Notes under the pieces: model-generated
Database searches by the model: none
Seen by the model: only the letters and a program-made list of their open reading frames with translations
Told to the model about the DNA's origin: nothing
Position numbers and translations under genes: made by a program
NCBI RefSeq assembly: GCF_032854445.1
Contig: NC_088301.1
Location: forward strand, 53,805,187 to 53,869,186
Reading direction: 5' to 3'
Source: Liolophura sinensis
Taxonomy: Eukaryota > Mollusca > Polyplacophora > Chitonida > Chitonidae
Length of the DNA stretch: 64,000 nt
Part shown: positions 48,880-60,862 of the stretch, in pieces
Numbering within the stretch: the stretch's first letter is position 1
Layout: every line of letters starts with the position of its first letter

Positions 48880-48960
48880 CCACATTTAAATATTAAAACA
48901 AAAAAGTATAATTTAATTTACATTTAAATTTAAAATTTTTTTAATTACATTTAAGAGTAT
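48880..48960. repeat. Very AT-rich segment
   Basis: Runs of ATTTAAAT and AATTTAATTTACATTTAAA-type sequence, almost without G or C. Confidence 0.8.
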
Positions 48961-50459
48961 TTGTATAGCATGCTTTGACTATAAAGTTGTTGAAATACAA
49001 AGTTAAAGAGAAAATGTCCCTATTATACAGGCTTACATGTACATTGCTTGTGGATTACATGAACAATGGCATTAATGGTAGGTACATGTAAGATAATATC
49101 ACACATCCCTCAAAAGAGATTGTCAGAATATCTGCAACAGGCAGGTTAATGTGAATTTAAGCAAGTTTCACTGACTTGCAGACAAGGTGTACAGTGTACC
49201 ATACATGCATCAGCCTCACCCCAGCAAACCCCTGCCCACCCCATCTCCTTGCTCAATGCTTGGCCACTACCTAGCTTTGCCACAGCACATGTTCATGGGA
49301 TGTATTTATAGGGAAGGCACTGTTTACACCATTTCACACAGACTGCCATTCACTGATGAGTGCACATGTAAGTCCCAGTGATAACAAACCAGACTGACTT
49401 TACATGAATACTTCTGCGATTTAACGATAAGGCGCTATTTGTGACAGGTTTCACAGAGAGAGAGTGATCTATTTGTGGTGCTGCCGTCTCATCACTTCTC
49501 TCTGAACTCCATGTGTTTTTTTCCTCTACTCAATCAGTCACTAAGTCGAGAACATGCCTCATGTAAATAGCAATACAGAATAAAGAGCATAATAACCTCT
49601 CACACCTGACTGTCAGTAAACTGATGAGGGAAATGCCACAGCAAACCAACTGGCCTAACACAAGAGAACATCCACATCTACATGTGCCATGCTTTTAGGC
49701 AGTGTTCTGTAATTCTTAATTTTCAGAGAAAATGGTCATGGTCATTCTTTACCATGAACATTCTTTTCATCTTATCTAAGCTGTTTTCTTTCATTAGGCA
49801 AGATTTGTTTTCGTATATATATGTGAACATAAGTCAATTAAACAATCCAGAGGCATATGCTTGTTCAGCTGTCTTATGGGTACACTCAGAAGAGGAATAC
49901 CCAGTTGAGTTCCGATGTAGTTTCAATCCAGCTCTGGCTTGGCTTCAGCTTTACTACTAGAGGATCTTTCAGGTGCATGTACCTGGCAATCTGTGACAAA
50001 TACCTTTGACTGTTGCCATTTTCCTCCACACAAAAACCAGGCTGCAATCACGTTTGTGACACATTCTCAAGTACTTCACAAACAATGTGAGAAAGCCATG
50101 CAAATAAGTAAATAAATATCTAAAAGAAAGATTACTTAAATTACGTCATCCATTTTACTGCAATAGTTAAAATGTATGAGAAGACATCCACATCAATTTC
50201 ACGGATGTTGAAAAGCATGAAACAAAATGCAGAAACCATTTGACAAAAGGTTTAAGTGTGTAAACTTTGTCACTTCTCATCTGTCACATTTCATATTGTG
50301 TATTCCTGGGACATTATTGTTCATTATAGGTGTGTACATGGAGATACTGGCCCCAAGCAGGCTAAACATGTATCAAGAAAGAAAAAAAAACCACATTAGT
50401 ACCTGAACTGCAGCTAAAAGCACTATAAATGAAGCAGTTTGGGAAGAAAAAATGCAGAG

Positions 50460-50548
50460 GCTGCCTGGAGAAATCTCACCAGGATTGAACCATTCATCAA
50501 ACAAGCATGACTGCAAATACATCGCTCTACACTAACAAGTGTTTTCTA
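50460..50548 (-). mobile_element. tRNA-Ala(TGC)-like relic
   Basis: On the minus strand GTAGAGCG (D arm), ATTTGCAGT (anticodon-loop region with TGC) and ATGGTTCAATCCTGG (T arm with a perfect B box, 50491-50482) follow in tRNA order and spacing. This resembles metazoan tRNA-Ala as I remember it. The D arm and acceptor stem are degraded and the variable region is a little long, so it is a pseudogene or the head of a SINE. Confidence 0.6.
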
Positions 50549-51179
50549 AACACTCTGAGGAAATAAATTATCACTCAAGCCACGTAGGTCAGGTGAGTAC
50601 AAGCCAGAAATAAAACAGGTTGTCACCTTTCCTGTCGTCAGCATCAAAGACGTGGTCACCTTAGTAACACATAAACTCCTGAAAAATTTCAATAACTGTA
50701 GGTTGAATACATATATACGTAGAAAGATGATAAGTAGCGGAAATGTGACTCCCTTGGTTAACTGTATCCACTCCCAGGTTTTATTACATGAATCCAAACC
50801 ACTGTTATTCGAATATTTCCTCGTAGATGAGCAAATAGAGACCACTGCACAATCAATGCATCATGGAAATTTGCAAAATTTCTCAGCAATCATAATTGGA
50901 TCTTAAAGAAGATTAAATTTGAGATATTTTCCCAGGCAGTTTAGGTAATTTTCCTATCGGGTGTAATCCAAGGGCTGTGGCTTTTGCTTAGAACTTCTGG
51001 TGGCGAGGGGTGTGGGTGGTATCTGGCTGGTCACATATGATCTGCATAAGAACAGTTTCTTGTTTGCGCAGGGTCTCCACTATTCGCCAGCGACAAAATC
51101 CTCAACAGACAAATAGCTGATATTATCCATAAGGCACAGAAGCAGATTTTAATAACAGTCAATTGGTCTGCGCCCATTC

Positions 51180-51290
51180 AATCAGAGGAAGATGTTGCAC
51201 CTCATTAAAACACTGCAACAATGGGCAACTCCTGCCTCATTTGCATGCGATTCTTAAAGCAGCCATTAATTATAGAGCCCTGAAAAGAAA
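51180..51290. promoter_or_regulatory. Candidate regulatory island with POU and homeodomain motifs
   Basis: ATTTGCAT (POU octamer) is followed within about 30 bp by ATTAATTA, and a CAATCA site lies upstream. The base composition is more even than in neighbouring DNA and no open frame explains it. It resembles conserved noncoding elements near developmental genes, but conservation cannot be judged from one sequence. Confidence 0.25.
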
Positions 51291-53934
51291 GGCATGGCAT
51301 TAGTCCAAGACAAAACTATTTTTAAGCCTCATTCAAAAGTACCTCAGGGGGAATGAATACATTGAAAATTCACCAAGGTGAAAAATTAGGCCACAGTGTG
51401 TAATGAGCGCCCCAGACAACTGTTAGTCGGCTGACACTGAAAGCTGCCTAACAGTTGAAATTAATAAGCAATTTTTCAGTCTGGGTATAAAATTTCAATG
51501 TTTTCCATTTGTCCATTTTCAGTCTGGGAAAAATAAAAAAAAGCAAAAATACAAACCCCAAGTGAGTCACTTCAATTCGTTGGCATGCACTAGAAAATTT
51601 GCACCAAGGTTTGTTTGTTGCCATTTCTTTTCTAACAGATGCAAGAAGCAAAAGAATTGAGGTAAATGAGTTTGTTGCTATGGCAACGAAATCATGTGAT
51701 AAATGGAGATTTGTGGGACAATGGCAAACAAAGGAAAAGTCATTAGGAAATTAACCCCCAGTTTTAGCTCTCACAAGGGAGTTACAGTTATGAGTCTGTG
51801 GTGTGGTGTTGGGTGGGTCATCTTAACAACGACATCTGCACCCAGATTGCCCCTAATCTGGAGGGTGTTAGGGTATGATAGGTATGGAGCAGTCCTGTTC
51901 AAGGCCCTTAGAATGTCTGTCTTGGGGTGGGGGAGTGGGTTTAGAATTGACACTGGATCACTCCGTTCCATCAACAGATCACAAAGAGGCTGGTTCGTAT
52001 TGATTAACAACAGCCTAACCTACTGCACAATGCTTCATCATACTTCATTGTTTGCCCCTACACTTGATTAGGTATATTAAAAATCAATGTGCTCACAGAT
52101 GATACAAGTCCCTTGTACACTGCTCTGAGGAATGTCTTACGTTGTTAAGAGATGTGTCACAATAATAAATAGCTCAAATCAATTACCAGATATCAAATAA
52201 ATATTACAGAATTTATCTGTGTGTACATGTATGTGTCAAAATTTAATTTTACAAATCTTATATTTTAAGATTTGACAATTCTTTCCAAGGTCAACTGTAT
52301 ATATGTTAGATGTACAGATATAAAACTGCCTTTCTCAAAATTAAAAAGACTTAATCTAATACTGATTAGTATACATATGTAGGGTGACTTTCAAAAACTA
52401 ATAGCATTGTACATGTGACAGGACAAGGTCTTGTCTGACTGCAGGCAATGCAATGTCAGGATATCTTGTCCAGGATATATGTGAAAAGCTAAGGACATAA
52501 ACAGAAGGCTGTGCCACAGGGCCATACCATAGTGGAAATTTATTTCTCATTTCCTGATGATTGATACTGACATATTTCTGAACCTATAGCAGTGTTTTCG
52601 CCAGCTGGCTGCAGAATTGCTTAGCTAAATTCCATAATATGTGTAGGTTATTCGGGCATATATATACCAGCCTACAAGCCCATATATCCCTCCCTGCCAT
52701 GCTTAATACATTTTTCAATAACTTCCTCATGGACATGTGCAATAAATCAACCCCAATTGTATCATCATCAGAGGAAGTATCTTACTTACATGCATTCAGG
52801 AGGAACGGACATCAAGCCGTGAAAATTAAATTAACTCCGACTGATATCAGATTTTCCATGTCTGCCTGAGACAACTGAGCGTCAACTCTGTATACATCAT
52901 TTGTCCGAACGCAGAGTTGCAGGAAAATTTAACTTGTTTAGCCAGAAAATCTCTGCATCATCCCAAAGCTCTGTCTAAACCGTACTAGTTTAATGCCTTC
53001 ATCAAATATGATCATATTTCAATTATGAACCAAATGGAGATAGATTAGTCTGATCGTAATGCTGCTGTTAACCCAGCCTTCATACCATGAAGGCAATATG
53101 TATGGTGCACAAAGGGGCCAAACTCTTAAATAATGGCACAATCACATTGGGTAGAAAAAAAAAGGCTGACTCTGATGCTTTGACAAAGTCTGTTTATATA
53201 ATTATTACATATCACCAAACCTTGTTATAAAAGTTTGTAGACATAATAAGGATAGCTGCCCATAAAATAAACTTGATTATAAGCTAATCCAACAAATCAA
53301 ACCTTGGCAGCAAAACAGCCAACAGGTATATTCAGGTACATACCTCAACAAGTTAGCCACAATTATAAATCGATTATTAATGGTGCTTACAACAAAAGCA
53401 ATTTCAATATCATTTTTTCTATAATTTTCTTCTCCTTGATACATAAAATGGTAATTTATCTCCACATATAGTTTTTCTTAGTATGATCTATCCCCATTGT
53501 AAAAATTTAACATAAAGGTCAAGTTTTAGTTCCTTTTTCCCCAAAAAATTGTTTTCTGCAAACTGAAAACTGCACACAAGTGGAAACACAAAATGCTTAA
53601 GGAGAGACATAAAGTGGCAATGATGAGGAAAAATCTTACATGACCTCAATATTCTGAGACCTTTTTAACAGCTCTGTGATTTTCCATTCATAACTTTCCC
53701 AGGAAAGTGCAATAATGCAACAGTAAGGGAAAGGAAATGTATTGATCCATCAAGATTCTGAAAATAGTCTCAAAGAATTTTTTTTTTTTTCAAAATCAGC
53801 GACATATTAAATCCATCCTGAGCAACTCTACAGAATGGCAGAACCAGTGAAACGATTTTTCACATCACAAAGTTGAAATAGTCCCTTACAGTAGGTAATA
53901 ATCCACATTGGGGTGAAGCAATGGCACTGCACTG

Positions 53935-53985
53935 ACATGGCCTCCACCGGAATCAGACCCAGCTGAATTATTGAACTAAGTAGAA
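53935..53985 (-). mobile_element. Truncated tRNA-like relic
   Basis: On minus, TTAGTTCAATAATTC (A-box-like) is followed closely by GGGTCTGATTCCGG (B-box-like). The spacing is about 15 nt shorter than in a tRNA, so part of the anticodon region would be deleted. This is a weak call. Confidence 0.3.
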
Positions 53986-55074
53986 GTGTCCGTTATTATT
54001 GCCACGAGGACAAATTGCAGTGTTGGCCTGTCTACATTTCCTTTCTTCGAGCTTCTCAGCAGAATGTGACCCAGCACGCAACATTTCCAGGTACATACAT
54101 AGTGTACATGAATCTCTCTTCTCGTGTCTTTCACAAGAATACAATGTGCTTAACCATCAACTTCAGCTCATCACTTTTACACACACATCAGAGAAAGTAC
54201 CTGTTACATAGGCTGGAGTTCCTGGATATCACCGAAGCCACTCTCCTGTGCAATTTGTAAAAACACATAGGTTTTTCACATTACCTTATGGTCTACTGCT
54301 ACAGCTCCAGATTATAACACACAGATTTACATGCACATCTTTTGTTTTTTGGCCTACAAATATTGTATGAACTCACTGGTGCAGTGTTACAATTTTCAGC
54401 TGACATGCTTTAGAATGGTTCACTTTTGTCAGACTGAAGGAGTATGATTATTAAGGAAGTAACAAAAGTCTGACTAGTATATTACATGAGAGAAATGCTA
54501 ATGATTACACCAATTCAAACATCATATGGTTAAAATACTTTTCCTAATGAGTCCAAATCTAAGACTCAGAAATTAGTCTATATTCAAATAAGGACAATAT
54601 CATCAGATGGGTAGTACAAACATGGTTGTGAAATGACAAACAGGAACACATTATGAATTTAAATACCCAGTATTAGAGTTGGTGGTCCACATTTTGCTAC
54701 ATTCATATGGAATTTATTTTTTAATTTGGAAACATAAATTTTCAAGCTGGTGCATTTCCATACAACAAAATGTCAAACTTCAATAACTTATTATAATGTT
54801 CTTCGTTTACTAAAAGTATGACATGAGTCTGGTCTCTAATTACTTCAGGAATACAAAAGCAATAGAAATGATCATACAAACTCACTTCTCAGTGTCAGCA
54901 GAGTTCCTCTCATTTTCTGGATATTTTTTGTGAAGTTTGATTAATTTTTTAGCAAAAAAGAAAGAAAAAAAAGCACCAAAAATGTTGGTATCAAAAGTAT
55001 CAATTTCAGGTCTTAATGTGCTTCTGAAAGTTTAATTTTCTTTACCAAATTTTATGGGAAATTCCGTGTTAACT

Positions 55075-55137
55075 TCTGCAGTTGGGATAAACCTCCAGTT
55101 CAGAGATGGCATGCTAACCCCCTCAGCCAAGGAGCCT
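55075..55137 (-). mobile_element. tRNA-derived SINE relic (Ser/Leu-type, internally deleted)
   Basis: On minus TTGGCTGAGGGGGTTAGCAT (55130-55111) closely resembles the A-box region of the relic at 28.2 kb (TTGGCCAAATGGTTAGCAT). A B-box-like GGAGGTTTATCCC (55096-55084) follows only about 14 nt later, implying an internal deletion. A G-rich tract (55139-55152 on plus as C) lies on its 5' side. Confidence 0.45.
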
Positions 55138-55138
55138 G

Positions 55139-55152
55139 CCCCCCCTCCCCCC
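55139..55152. repeat. C-rich tract (C7-T-C6)
   Basis: An interrupted poly-C on plus, adjacent to the tRNA-like relic at 55075-55137. Confidence 0.85.
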
Positions 55153-55689
55153 ACCCAACCAAAATAACACAAATAATTTGGCCCAAGCAACCAGAAAATA
55201 CAAGGAAAGACATACAACAAAATAGCAGAAAAGTTTGAAAAAAGTCAAATCTGAGACTCCCTTTTCACTAAATCCACTAACTAACAGAAGTGACTCATTT
55301 TTACAGGAACACGTAAATGTGTAACATTCCAATGAACGATAGAATTATATCAAGCAGGAAGAGGTTGTTGTTAAAAGTGGGATTTGCTATATATGTGTGT
55401 AATATAAAGGAACTGGCACAGGTGATCCATGCCTAGCAAGCCAGATTATAAAAAGTTTATAAGTGCCAAACTACCAGGTTACGTAATCTCACCTAATTCA
55501 TGTGGACAGTTACCCTTGCAGCAGATCCACTAATGCCTCTCTTTACATGAAAGGAAAAAATACACTAGCTTTCAGTGAATACTCTTAGTCTTTATGCCTA
55601 CATCATCTCAGGTGAAAAAAAATCTTCAGCTCAGATCCTTCATCAAACATGCAGTTAATTACAGTGCATGTTTACACCTGAGCTGATCG

Positions 55690-55890
55690 CCTAGGTAACC
55701 CGGTCTTTCTACACCTTTAGCTGGCTCTAAGTTCAGCATGTAGTGCACTGGAAGAGAGGGAAGTGTTCACCGGTGGAGGATTGGATGGCACGGTGCTGGG
55801 GTTGTGTCAACTCTCCGTTCCCGGCTAATCGTGTCAGGTGGGAAGCCTTATAAACGCCTCCTGTCACAAACCATTTCGCTTCACACATCT
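55690..55890 (+). promoter_or_regulatory. Candidate TATA-containing promoter-like island
   Basis: A GC/CpG-richer island with CACCGG, CCGGCTAATCG and TTATAAA at 55848-55854. A TCACAC initiator-like sequence lies about 30 nt downstream. No recognisable gene follows on plus: the open frame at 55838-56038 (66 codons) has no known domain. It could be chance or an enhancer. Confidence 0.2.
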
Positions 55891-56537
55891 TCACTATTTG
55901 ATACAAACTAGGCTGCCCTTGTTAATTTCCCTCTCAAACAAGCCAATATTGACAGCCTTGGTTCAGGCAAACAGACAGGCAAATGGTATACAAGATCCTC
56001 AGACAACGTACCTCGTCTTTCTCACTGTTTACAAGTGAAACAACAACCAGGCCAGTTTAAAAAAAAAAAAACACCTGTCACAGGTGGTGTGTTGGTTAAT
56101 ACCGATCCAGTGAAAATGTTAAGAGGAATTCAATGCACATCCTAATCACATTTGACACAATAACAGATTCAAGGTTACATCTAACAGCCTGAACAAATCT
56201 CTCACTACGCTCATGAGAAACCAGGAAACAAAGACACCAGTCTCAAAATCTTGCAATAATGTTGCCAAGACATTCAATCCAATTGCAGAGCCCAATTTTC
56301 AAAAAGGCATACATCCTTTCATACATCGCACACATCAAATGTCTCACTTCATAGAGCAATGACAATGGTTCACTTTCCATAAATGCAAATATACTGAATG
56401 ATGCCTGAAAACCAGAGTAAGTAGGTATGAAAGTTATTACCAGGTATGAAACATACTGGCAATGCCCAAGGGATATAATTCTAAAGTAGAAATGGAGGAT
56501 TGAAAATGTATTTACTGTTCAAATGCTTAAAACATAT

Positions 56538-56577
56538 TAATACTTACTAATACTTACAAATAGTACTTACTTACTTA
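56538..56577. repeat. TACTTA-rich simple repeat
   Basis: Several TACTTAC units with short spacers. Confidence 0.75.
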
Positions 56578-57307
56578 AGATCAATTCTAACAATTCTGCT
56601 GAAAAAAAAAACAATCTAAAAAGGGCTGTCGAACATAGGCCAACTCCTAGAAAATACTACAAATTACAACATAAATCCAAGAATCATAATTTTGAGGTCA
56701 AGTAAACACATCCCAAATGCCCAATACAAATATATGTGCACAGCAAATGCAGCACAATGACTTCATGTACACTGTACATTAATAATTCTCAACATTGACA
56801 CATTTCAGCAATTTAAATTGCATGTGCGTAAAACACCAAACTCAGAACAAGGAAAGAAGTCAAATCTGGGTTGGTAAATTGTTCTGCAGTAAAGTCTCAG
56901 TGTTAAAATTTTACACTTCCTAGGGCAAAACATTTTAACTGTAGCTGTGTTTTAATGTGTGACTTATATCCTAAATGTTGATAAATACAGGCCCGGGGCC
57001 CTTAACTTCCCCAAATTTAAATATACCTGTAAAACAATTATACAGATCTTGAACTACCAGTAATACATTTTTTTCTAAAACTCAGCCAAAATATTCCATG
57101 TATGATTTTTTTTTTATACCCTTCATCAATAATTCTGCCACAGGGAGGTCAGTGCAAGGCTTGAAAATAGTCAATCACACTATCCTGGTCCACAATGCAA
57201 CTATTACCCACACGGAAGCACTATAGGTTCATCATCAGGGAATACATCAATACAGATATAACACATACCAACAGTCAAAAAACTATCTCAAGACCAGAGA
57301 AATCACT

Positions 57308-57383
57308 GGCTTGAGTGAGACTTGAACTCACAACAGGATAAATATATGTGGCCCCATAGTTTTACCAACTGAGCTACTGAACC
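57308..57383 (-). mobile_element. 76-nt tRNA-like sequence (tRNA pseudogene or SINE head)
   Basis: On minus GGTTCAGTAGCTCAGTTGGT starts the element, with a consensus A box TAGCTCAGTTGG. The T arm GTGAG-TTCAAGT-CTCAC (57320 region) has a perfect 5-bp stem and 7-nt loop. The 3' end TCAAGCC pairs partly with the 5' GGTTCAG (about 5 of 7 including wobbles). The total of 76 nt is canonical tRNA length. The D stem is broken and the anticodon loop does not close properly, so it is probably not a working tRNA. Confidence 0.65.
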
Positions 57384-57429
57384 AGATAAGTGAGACTCTC
57401 TTGTTATAATGGTTTCATGTCAACAATGC

Positions 57430-57535
57430 AAAATTTCACTCAGTTAGGTCCATTGTTGGACAAGCATTTCAGACCTCTGAAGACCAGCAGATGAGCAATT
57501 GGAACAGGAGTTCAAATCCAACTCATGTTGTATTA
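57430..57535 (+). mobile_element. Possible second tRNA-like relic, opposite orientation
   Basis: ACTCAGTTAGG (A-box-like) and GAGTTCAAATCC (good B box, 57508-57519) lie on plus, about 70 nt apart, which is longer than in a tRNA. It sits head-to-head with the element at 57308-57383. This is a weak call. Confidence 0.35.
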
Positions 57536-58153
57536 CAAAGTTTCTAACATGCCTGACTGGGAGTATTACTTTCTTGCACCTATGCTGTGTTCATTCTGCA
57601 GTTTATAAATCTAAATGCTATCACAGAAGCTAAATATTCTTGGATGCAAGTAAGACACCAATTTAATAAAGATAATAATTAAACTCAATGCAAAACCATG
57701 CATTCAAAGTAAACACAAAGGAAACCTGAGTCACAATCACAGTTTCTTGCACTATACATCACACCAGGATTTTTTTTCTATTCTGCCAACTAAAATGGAC
57801 AATTCTGCGAGTAATTTATGAGCTATAAATAAATGATAAGCTTGTGTATTTTTTACGAGAAGCACAAGCAAAGATATTCTTTTTTCTTCTGAACAAGCTT
57901 CAGTAAACATTTAGGTGGCAACAGGAGTTTTACAGTTAAAATCATGTTTTGATGAAACCACAGGTAATGGAGCCAGCCTGATTGCAATGAAAAGGCTGAT
58001 GAACTACTTAACAGTTTTGTTGAATGACGTGAGGAATAGAAACCTGTTTCAAAGAGGTGACTTCATATCCATCAGGTATATCATGTGCATGTTGAATGAA
58101 TGATGGGAATCGTTAAACCCAGTAACCTTCACCTATCTGTACACCTGACAATA

Positions 58154-58155
<2 letters not shown>

Positions 58156-58189
<34 letters not shown>
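58156..58189. repeat. (CT)n(AT)n compound microsatellite
   Basis: About 10 CT units pass directly into about 6 AT units. Confidence 0.95.
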
Positions 58190-60799
58190 AAACAACCATT
58201 AAAGACAGACATGGTGAAATCTTTCTTCATTTCAAAAAATATACTTACACTAATGTTTCCTTCTTACTCTCTGCCTGAAGGGATCAAGTATTAACTAAGA
58301 TATTCAACCATACAGGAAATGTTCTTTTCATGCTCAACTACAGGAAAGTAATATTCTTGCAAGATAGAAATCCTATTAATTTAAATGTATTTTCCCTGAT
58401 TTCTCTGTAACAATGAAGAGTAGATTTAATACCGGACTATTTTCAAGAACAGAATTACAAATGCAAAACTTTAAAAGTTAATTTGTGCATGTACTAAAAC
58501 TTACTTCAATCCTACAATCCTTAAAGAATGTTAATGTACTGAGTTATTTCAATACCGAAATTATTTCAGTGATGTTACTCTCCTTAAGATGTATTCTGTG
58601 GTCATTTTTCGAGAGAGGAATTCACTGTCCTGTAATTGATGGTAACAAAATTGCAATTGTTGTACACGTACTGTACATGTAAAGTATTTACCTGCCATCA
58701 TTCATTTACAGTCTAATGTTAATGTTTGGAAACAGATTTTTAATTATTCTTTACGGATACATGTAAGTAGGCACAGATACATTTGCATGTACTGGTCTAG
58801 TAATAACAGCCAAGACAGAAACTACATAAATACATCTGGTGCATGTGCATGTATATGTATATACAGGTATATATAACTCTACAGGGATGTATTTCAACAT
58901 TTTAGCAAAACTGACATCAGATATGGAAGACCGAAAAAAATAACAATGAGACAATACACCCAATCAGTATCCTTCTCTGAGAACATACGATTGCTTATAT
59001 AATCCCTACCTGGGTTTTGCCTTAGAAGGCCAGCCAATCAAAAGCCAAAGTGAATACTTGTCAAGGGTAAACTTTGACGCCTATGCAGTAATATGTCAAG
59101 TAAAGCTGGTGACCTGGTATGAAAAAAAAAAAAATTCAACCACATTCCTAACCACATGAATCAACAATGCACAGTTTAAATATCAGTGTTCCCAAAGACT
59201 TAATATATACATGTATAAGCTTGGATGATGAAATCCATAATAATAAAAAAGAATCTAGAAATTTGATAGGTATACATGACATCAAAATATTAACTGTAAA
59301 ATATGAATATTTTCACAATAGTTGGCTTCATTCTGGTCATAAAGAGATACATTTATGCTCATCAAATCATTACTGACTACAATAAAGGAATTTCACTAGC
59401 CTATACATTATTTACTGTTATTTGCTATATAGGTCAGCAACATGTAACACCCCCAAGACTAAAGCAATAGCTCATTCATTGCTACTTGCCAGTACAACAT
59501 ATACAGATAAGACTTGTATAGGGCAGAGTTCTAACCCATCACTGCACACCTATGTAAACCACTATCAATAAATTCTTTCAAATGTAAGACTCCATCAACC
59601 ATCAACCATAATCATTAACACCCCAGGTTCAGAAAAATCAGCTTCCATTAAAAGTTTATACAATCCATTAGCAACATAAAACCTGCTGAATTCTCAGTTT
59701 ATGGAATATAGTGTTTTACCCCCCATTTTTTTTCTCAGGACAATTCATCATTTTTAAACCATCATACTTCAAAACACACATACTTCAGCACATTTTTTAT
59801 ATTTTTTTCCATCTATGTGCATTTAGGAACAGACAATTTACAGCATGACATTTAATGTCTTCTAGCTAATACCTTAATTTGTGAACATTTAAAGGCAAAA
59901 TGAAAATATTCCCACATAGGCTTCATGCAGCTTTGTAATTGATGCACTGTCATACCCCTGCATACTTTCAAACTAAAGTAATTTCACCAATCCTTGATGT
60001 TCATACGCATACTTAACATGATCAGTCATATCAAGAATAAAAACCAGAACTAAGACATGATTAACTCAGAAATTTAAAAAGGAAGACTGCTTTGCATAAA
60101 AGTAACAGATGTTCACTTTCTTGCCTTTCATACTTTTTATAATAAGGACAGGCAAGGAAAACATATTAAGTATACCCATTCACATGTCTGATGTTATTTG
60201 CTGAGAGGTTTTTAGACACTAAATATATAAAGCAGGAAACGGAAGAGGATCACACTGTTACAATCAAACCAGGAACAATGCAGAAATGAAAACAACAAAT
60301 ATGACTAAATCCAATGCTAATATTGTGTGAAATGAAAGGAAAATGAAAAAATCCTGCAGAATTGCTAACTATTACTCTGATTTAATACAGACCTTCTGTT
60401 TGAATTTATCTCCCATTAAACTTCAGAGTTTAACTACAATGGATTTGGGTTTCAGATTGTGTCATCTGAACCTTTGAAATTCTATTTCTAGAATGATCAC
60501 TGCAAGTGATGCAATCATTTCATTTAAGGATTAATCACACTGAGAATTTTTCCTTCTGATTATTGTTCAATGATGTTTTTATTTACATGATGACAGTTTC
60601 AAAGTCTATACCAAACTGCTGACCATAAGCAAGTTACTGATAAATCTTCCAGACATGACATACAGATAATCATACACAAACTTAGTCTACAAGTAATCTT
60701 TAAAGTTGAACATCTGACAGCTCATGAACTGCTACTGACCACTTATTGTCAACAAGGCCCGTCGAATAGTAAAATGCGAGAGAATCCGCACAATTCCTT

Positions 60800-60862
60800 A
60801 TCCAAAGCCACACACTTGAACCCACACCTCCTGTGTCCTAGCTACTAAAACACAAGCATCGA
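60800..60862 (-). mobile_element. tRNA-like relic (anticodon and T arms)
   Basis: On minus TGTGT-TTTAGTAGCTAGG-ACACA forms a perfect 5-bp stem in the place of an anticodon arm, with an enlarged loop. AGGAGGTGTGGGTTCAAGTG follows, with a B-box-like GGGTTCAAG (60823-60815). The D arm is not recognisable. It looks like a degraded tRNA-derived element. Confidence 0.4.

Noticed and set aside
55479-55486. TTACGTAA bZIP-type palindrome
   Set aside because: An isolated site without further motifs or gene context.
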